Shown one piece after another: positions 4,760 to 5,992 of a stretch of DNA of 5,992 bases. The stretch comes from an uncultured Nocardioides sp. (GTDB lineage: Bacteria; Actinomycetota; Actinomycetes; Propionibacteriales; Nocardioidaceae). The stretch lies in contig NZ_CAMPGZ010000225.1 of assembly GCF_946885725.1 (NCBI RefSeq), forward strand, positions 1 through 5,992, read 5' to 3'. A model generated the notes under the pieces. It did no database searches. It was not told the origin of the DNA and was given only the letters and a program-made list of their open reading frames with translations. The translations under genes were made by a program, and so were the position numbers. How positions within the stretch are numbered: position 1 is the first letter of the stretch; every line of letters starts with the position of its first letter.

Positions 4760-5986
4760 TCAGGCGAGCACCAGCCGTCGAGGTCGCGCGGCGAGTGCCT
4801 GCGCCTCCTCGTCCAGTGCGCGGCTGAGCCGCACCTGGAGGTCCAGGAACTGCGGGGCCGGTGGAAAGGCTCCGATCTCACGGGTGAGCCCGAACGTCCG
4901 CTCCAGGGCGGCGTCGCGCTCGAGCTCGTAGCCGGTCATCGCCGCGTCCTCGGTGCACGCCCCGGACAGCACGGCCTCGGCGGCGTCGGCGAGGAGCTCG
5001 GCGTCGCGGAACGCGTCGGTGATGCCGTGCCCCGTCACCGGGTCGCGGTGGTAGCCGGCGTCGCCGACCAGCGCCCAGCCCGGTCCGGCCGCGCGGCGCA
5101 CGTGGTTGGGCAGCGCGACGTACCCGCGCAGGGGAGCGGTCACGGTGCCGGGACGGATCCGCCGGGCGAGGTCGGGTACGACGCCCTGCAGCATCTGCAT
5201 CCAGGCGGAGAGGCGCGAGGCGCCGGCGGTGATGACCGGCTCGTAGGCCTCGATCGGCCGGATCAGCCACACGCAGGCCTCGCCGTGGTGTGTCGGGAAG
5301 ACACCGGCGAAGGCGCCGTCCTCGACGTACAGCTCGAAGCCGTCCCACGGCACGCCGCTGACGTAGGTGTAGAAGCACGAGCCGGTCGGCGCGTGCCGCT
5401 GCACCAGCGGCGCCTCGACCTGGCGGGCGACCAGCGAGCGGATGCCGTCGGCGCCGACGACCAGACGTCCGGTCAGCTCGCGCCGGATGCCGTCCTGGTC
5501 GTGCGCCTCGACGCCGACCACCCGGCCCGAGCCGTCGCGCAGCAGTCCGCTGACAGTGGTGTCGGTGACCAGGCGCGCTCCGGCGTCGACGGCCGCGCGG
5601 GCGATCAGGTCGTCGAGGATGTAGCGGCGCGGGGCGACCAGGAAGTCGACCCCGGCGCGGTCCTTGAGGGCGCGCCTCTCGACGCCGCCGCCGTGGTGGA
5701 AGGAGACCGTCCGGATCTCGGGGGCGCCGGTGGCGACCACGCGGTCGAGCAGGCCCCAGCGGTCGAGCTGGACGACGCCGCCGCGGGCGATGGCGTGCGT
5801 CGAGCTCGTGTCGCGCGAGGGGCGCGAGCGGTCGACGAGCGCCACGTCGTACCCGGCGCGGGCGAGGAGCATCGCGGTGGCGGCTCCGGCGACGCGGGCG
5901 CCCACGACCACGACGTCGTGGTCGCTGTGCTGGGCTCGGGGTCGGGCTCCGGCCCGGACGGGCGGGGTCTGGCTGTACGGTGCCAT
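4760..5986 (-). CDS. FAD-dependent monooxygenase / oxidoreductase
   Basis: A 408-residue flavoprotein of the PHBH/UbiH-like FAD-binding monooxygenase fold (FAD_binding_3 type). Features in order: the N-terminal dinucleotide site DVVVVGARVAGAATAMLLAR (24-43), where Arg31 replaces the middle glycine of GxGxxG as in many members of this subgroup, with Asp52 ending the second strand to hold the ribose; the DG motif VVGADGIRS (176-184); and the GD motif WALVGDAGYHRDPVTGHGIT (304-323), which binds the FAD ribityl and phosphate. There is no signal peptide or membrane segment. Members hydroxylate aromatic or polyketide-like substrates with NAD(P)H and oxygen, or act as geranylgeranyl-reductase-like enzymes; the substrate is not evident here. 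ATG 5986 lies 6 bases from the window edge and the frame is open beyond it, so the true start could be further upstream. It likely forms an operon with osmC, whose product might deal with peroxide by-products; that link is inference. Confidence 0.88.
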   Translation of the reverse strand: MAPYSQTPPVRAGARPRAQHSDHDVVVVGARVAGAATAMLLARAGYDVALVDRSRPSRDTSSTHAIARGGVVQLDRWGLLDRVVATGAPEIRTVSFHHGGGVERRALKDRAGVDFLVAPRRYILDDLIARAAVDAGARLVTDTTVSGLLRDGSGRVVGVEAHDQDGIRRELTGRLVVGADGIRSLVARQVEAPLVQRHAPTGSCFYTYVSGVPWDGFELYVEDGAFAGVFPTHHGEACVWLIRPIEAYEPVITAGASRLSAWMQMLQGVVPDLARRIRPGTVTAPLRGYVALPNHVRRAAGPGWALVGDAGYHRDPVTGHGITDAFRDAELLADAAEAVLSGACTEDAAMTGYELERDAALERTFGLTREIGAFPPAPQFLDLQVRLSRALDEEAQALAARPRRLVLA

Positions 5987-5992
5987 CGGATG

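Noticed and set aside
4702..4881. 60-residue N-terminal extension of the OsmC protein
   Set aside because: It overlaps the end of the FAD-dependent gene, has no family-like sequence, and a strong ribosome site precedes ATG 4701.

Overview
The window is high-GC DNA with GTG and ATG starts, possible leaderless promoters, and a DUF3039 gene (an actinobacterial family). This points to an actinobacterium; the protein style resembles Nocardioides and relatives, but the genus is an inference. It carries six protein-coding genes on two strands. I see no RNA gene, CRISPR array, transposase or phage gene.

Left block (+ strand, 134-3327). A promoter -10 box just before 148 appears to drive a small cysteine-containing DUF3039 protein. 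Its stop codon overlaps the GTG start of a secreted M43 (pappalysin-type) zinc metalloprotease. After 52 bases comes a superfamily 2 DEAD/DEAH-type helicase. Orientation and tight spacing suggest one transcript. The mixture is odd: a secreted protease lies between two apparently cytoplasmic proteins.

Middle block (3328-4137). A short IclR-family regulator gene (3423-4067, +) is bracketed by two 62-bp palindromic elements, 3334-3395 and 4070-4131. Each has 17-18 bp perfect arms around a 26-28 base centre. The second element is the reverse complement of the first at 55 of 62 positions, centres included. They are therefore two copies of one repeat family in opposite orientation, and this is the most unusual feature of the window. 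A second, smaller palindrome overlaps the putative -10 box and ends one base before the iclR start.

Right block (- strand, 4138-5986). An FAD-dependent monooxygenase-type gene begins near the right edge and is followed by an OsmC-family gene with a good ribosome binding site. The 58-base gap suggests an operon. It runs convergently towards iclR, with repeat element 2 in the junction. The OsmC protein keeps the first cysteine of the family but has serine where the second is expected, so classical peroxidase activity is doubtful. IclR may regulate this pair, but only proximity supports that.
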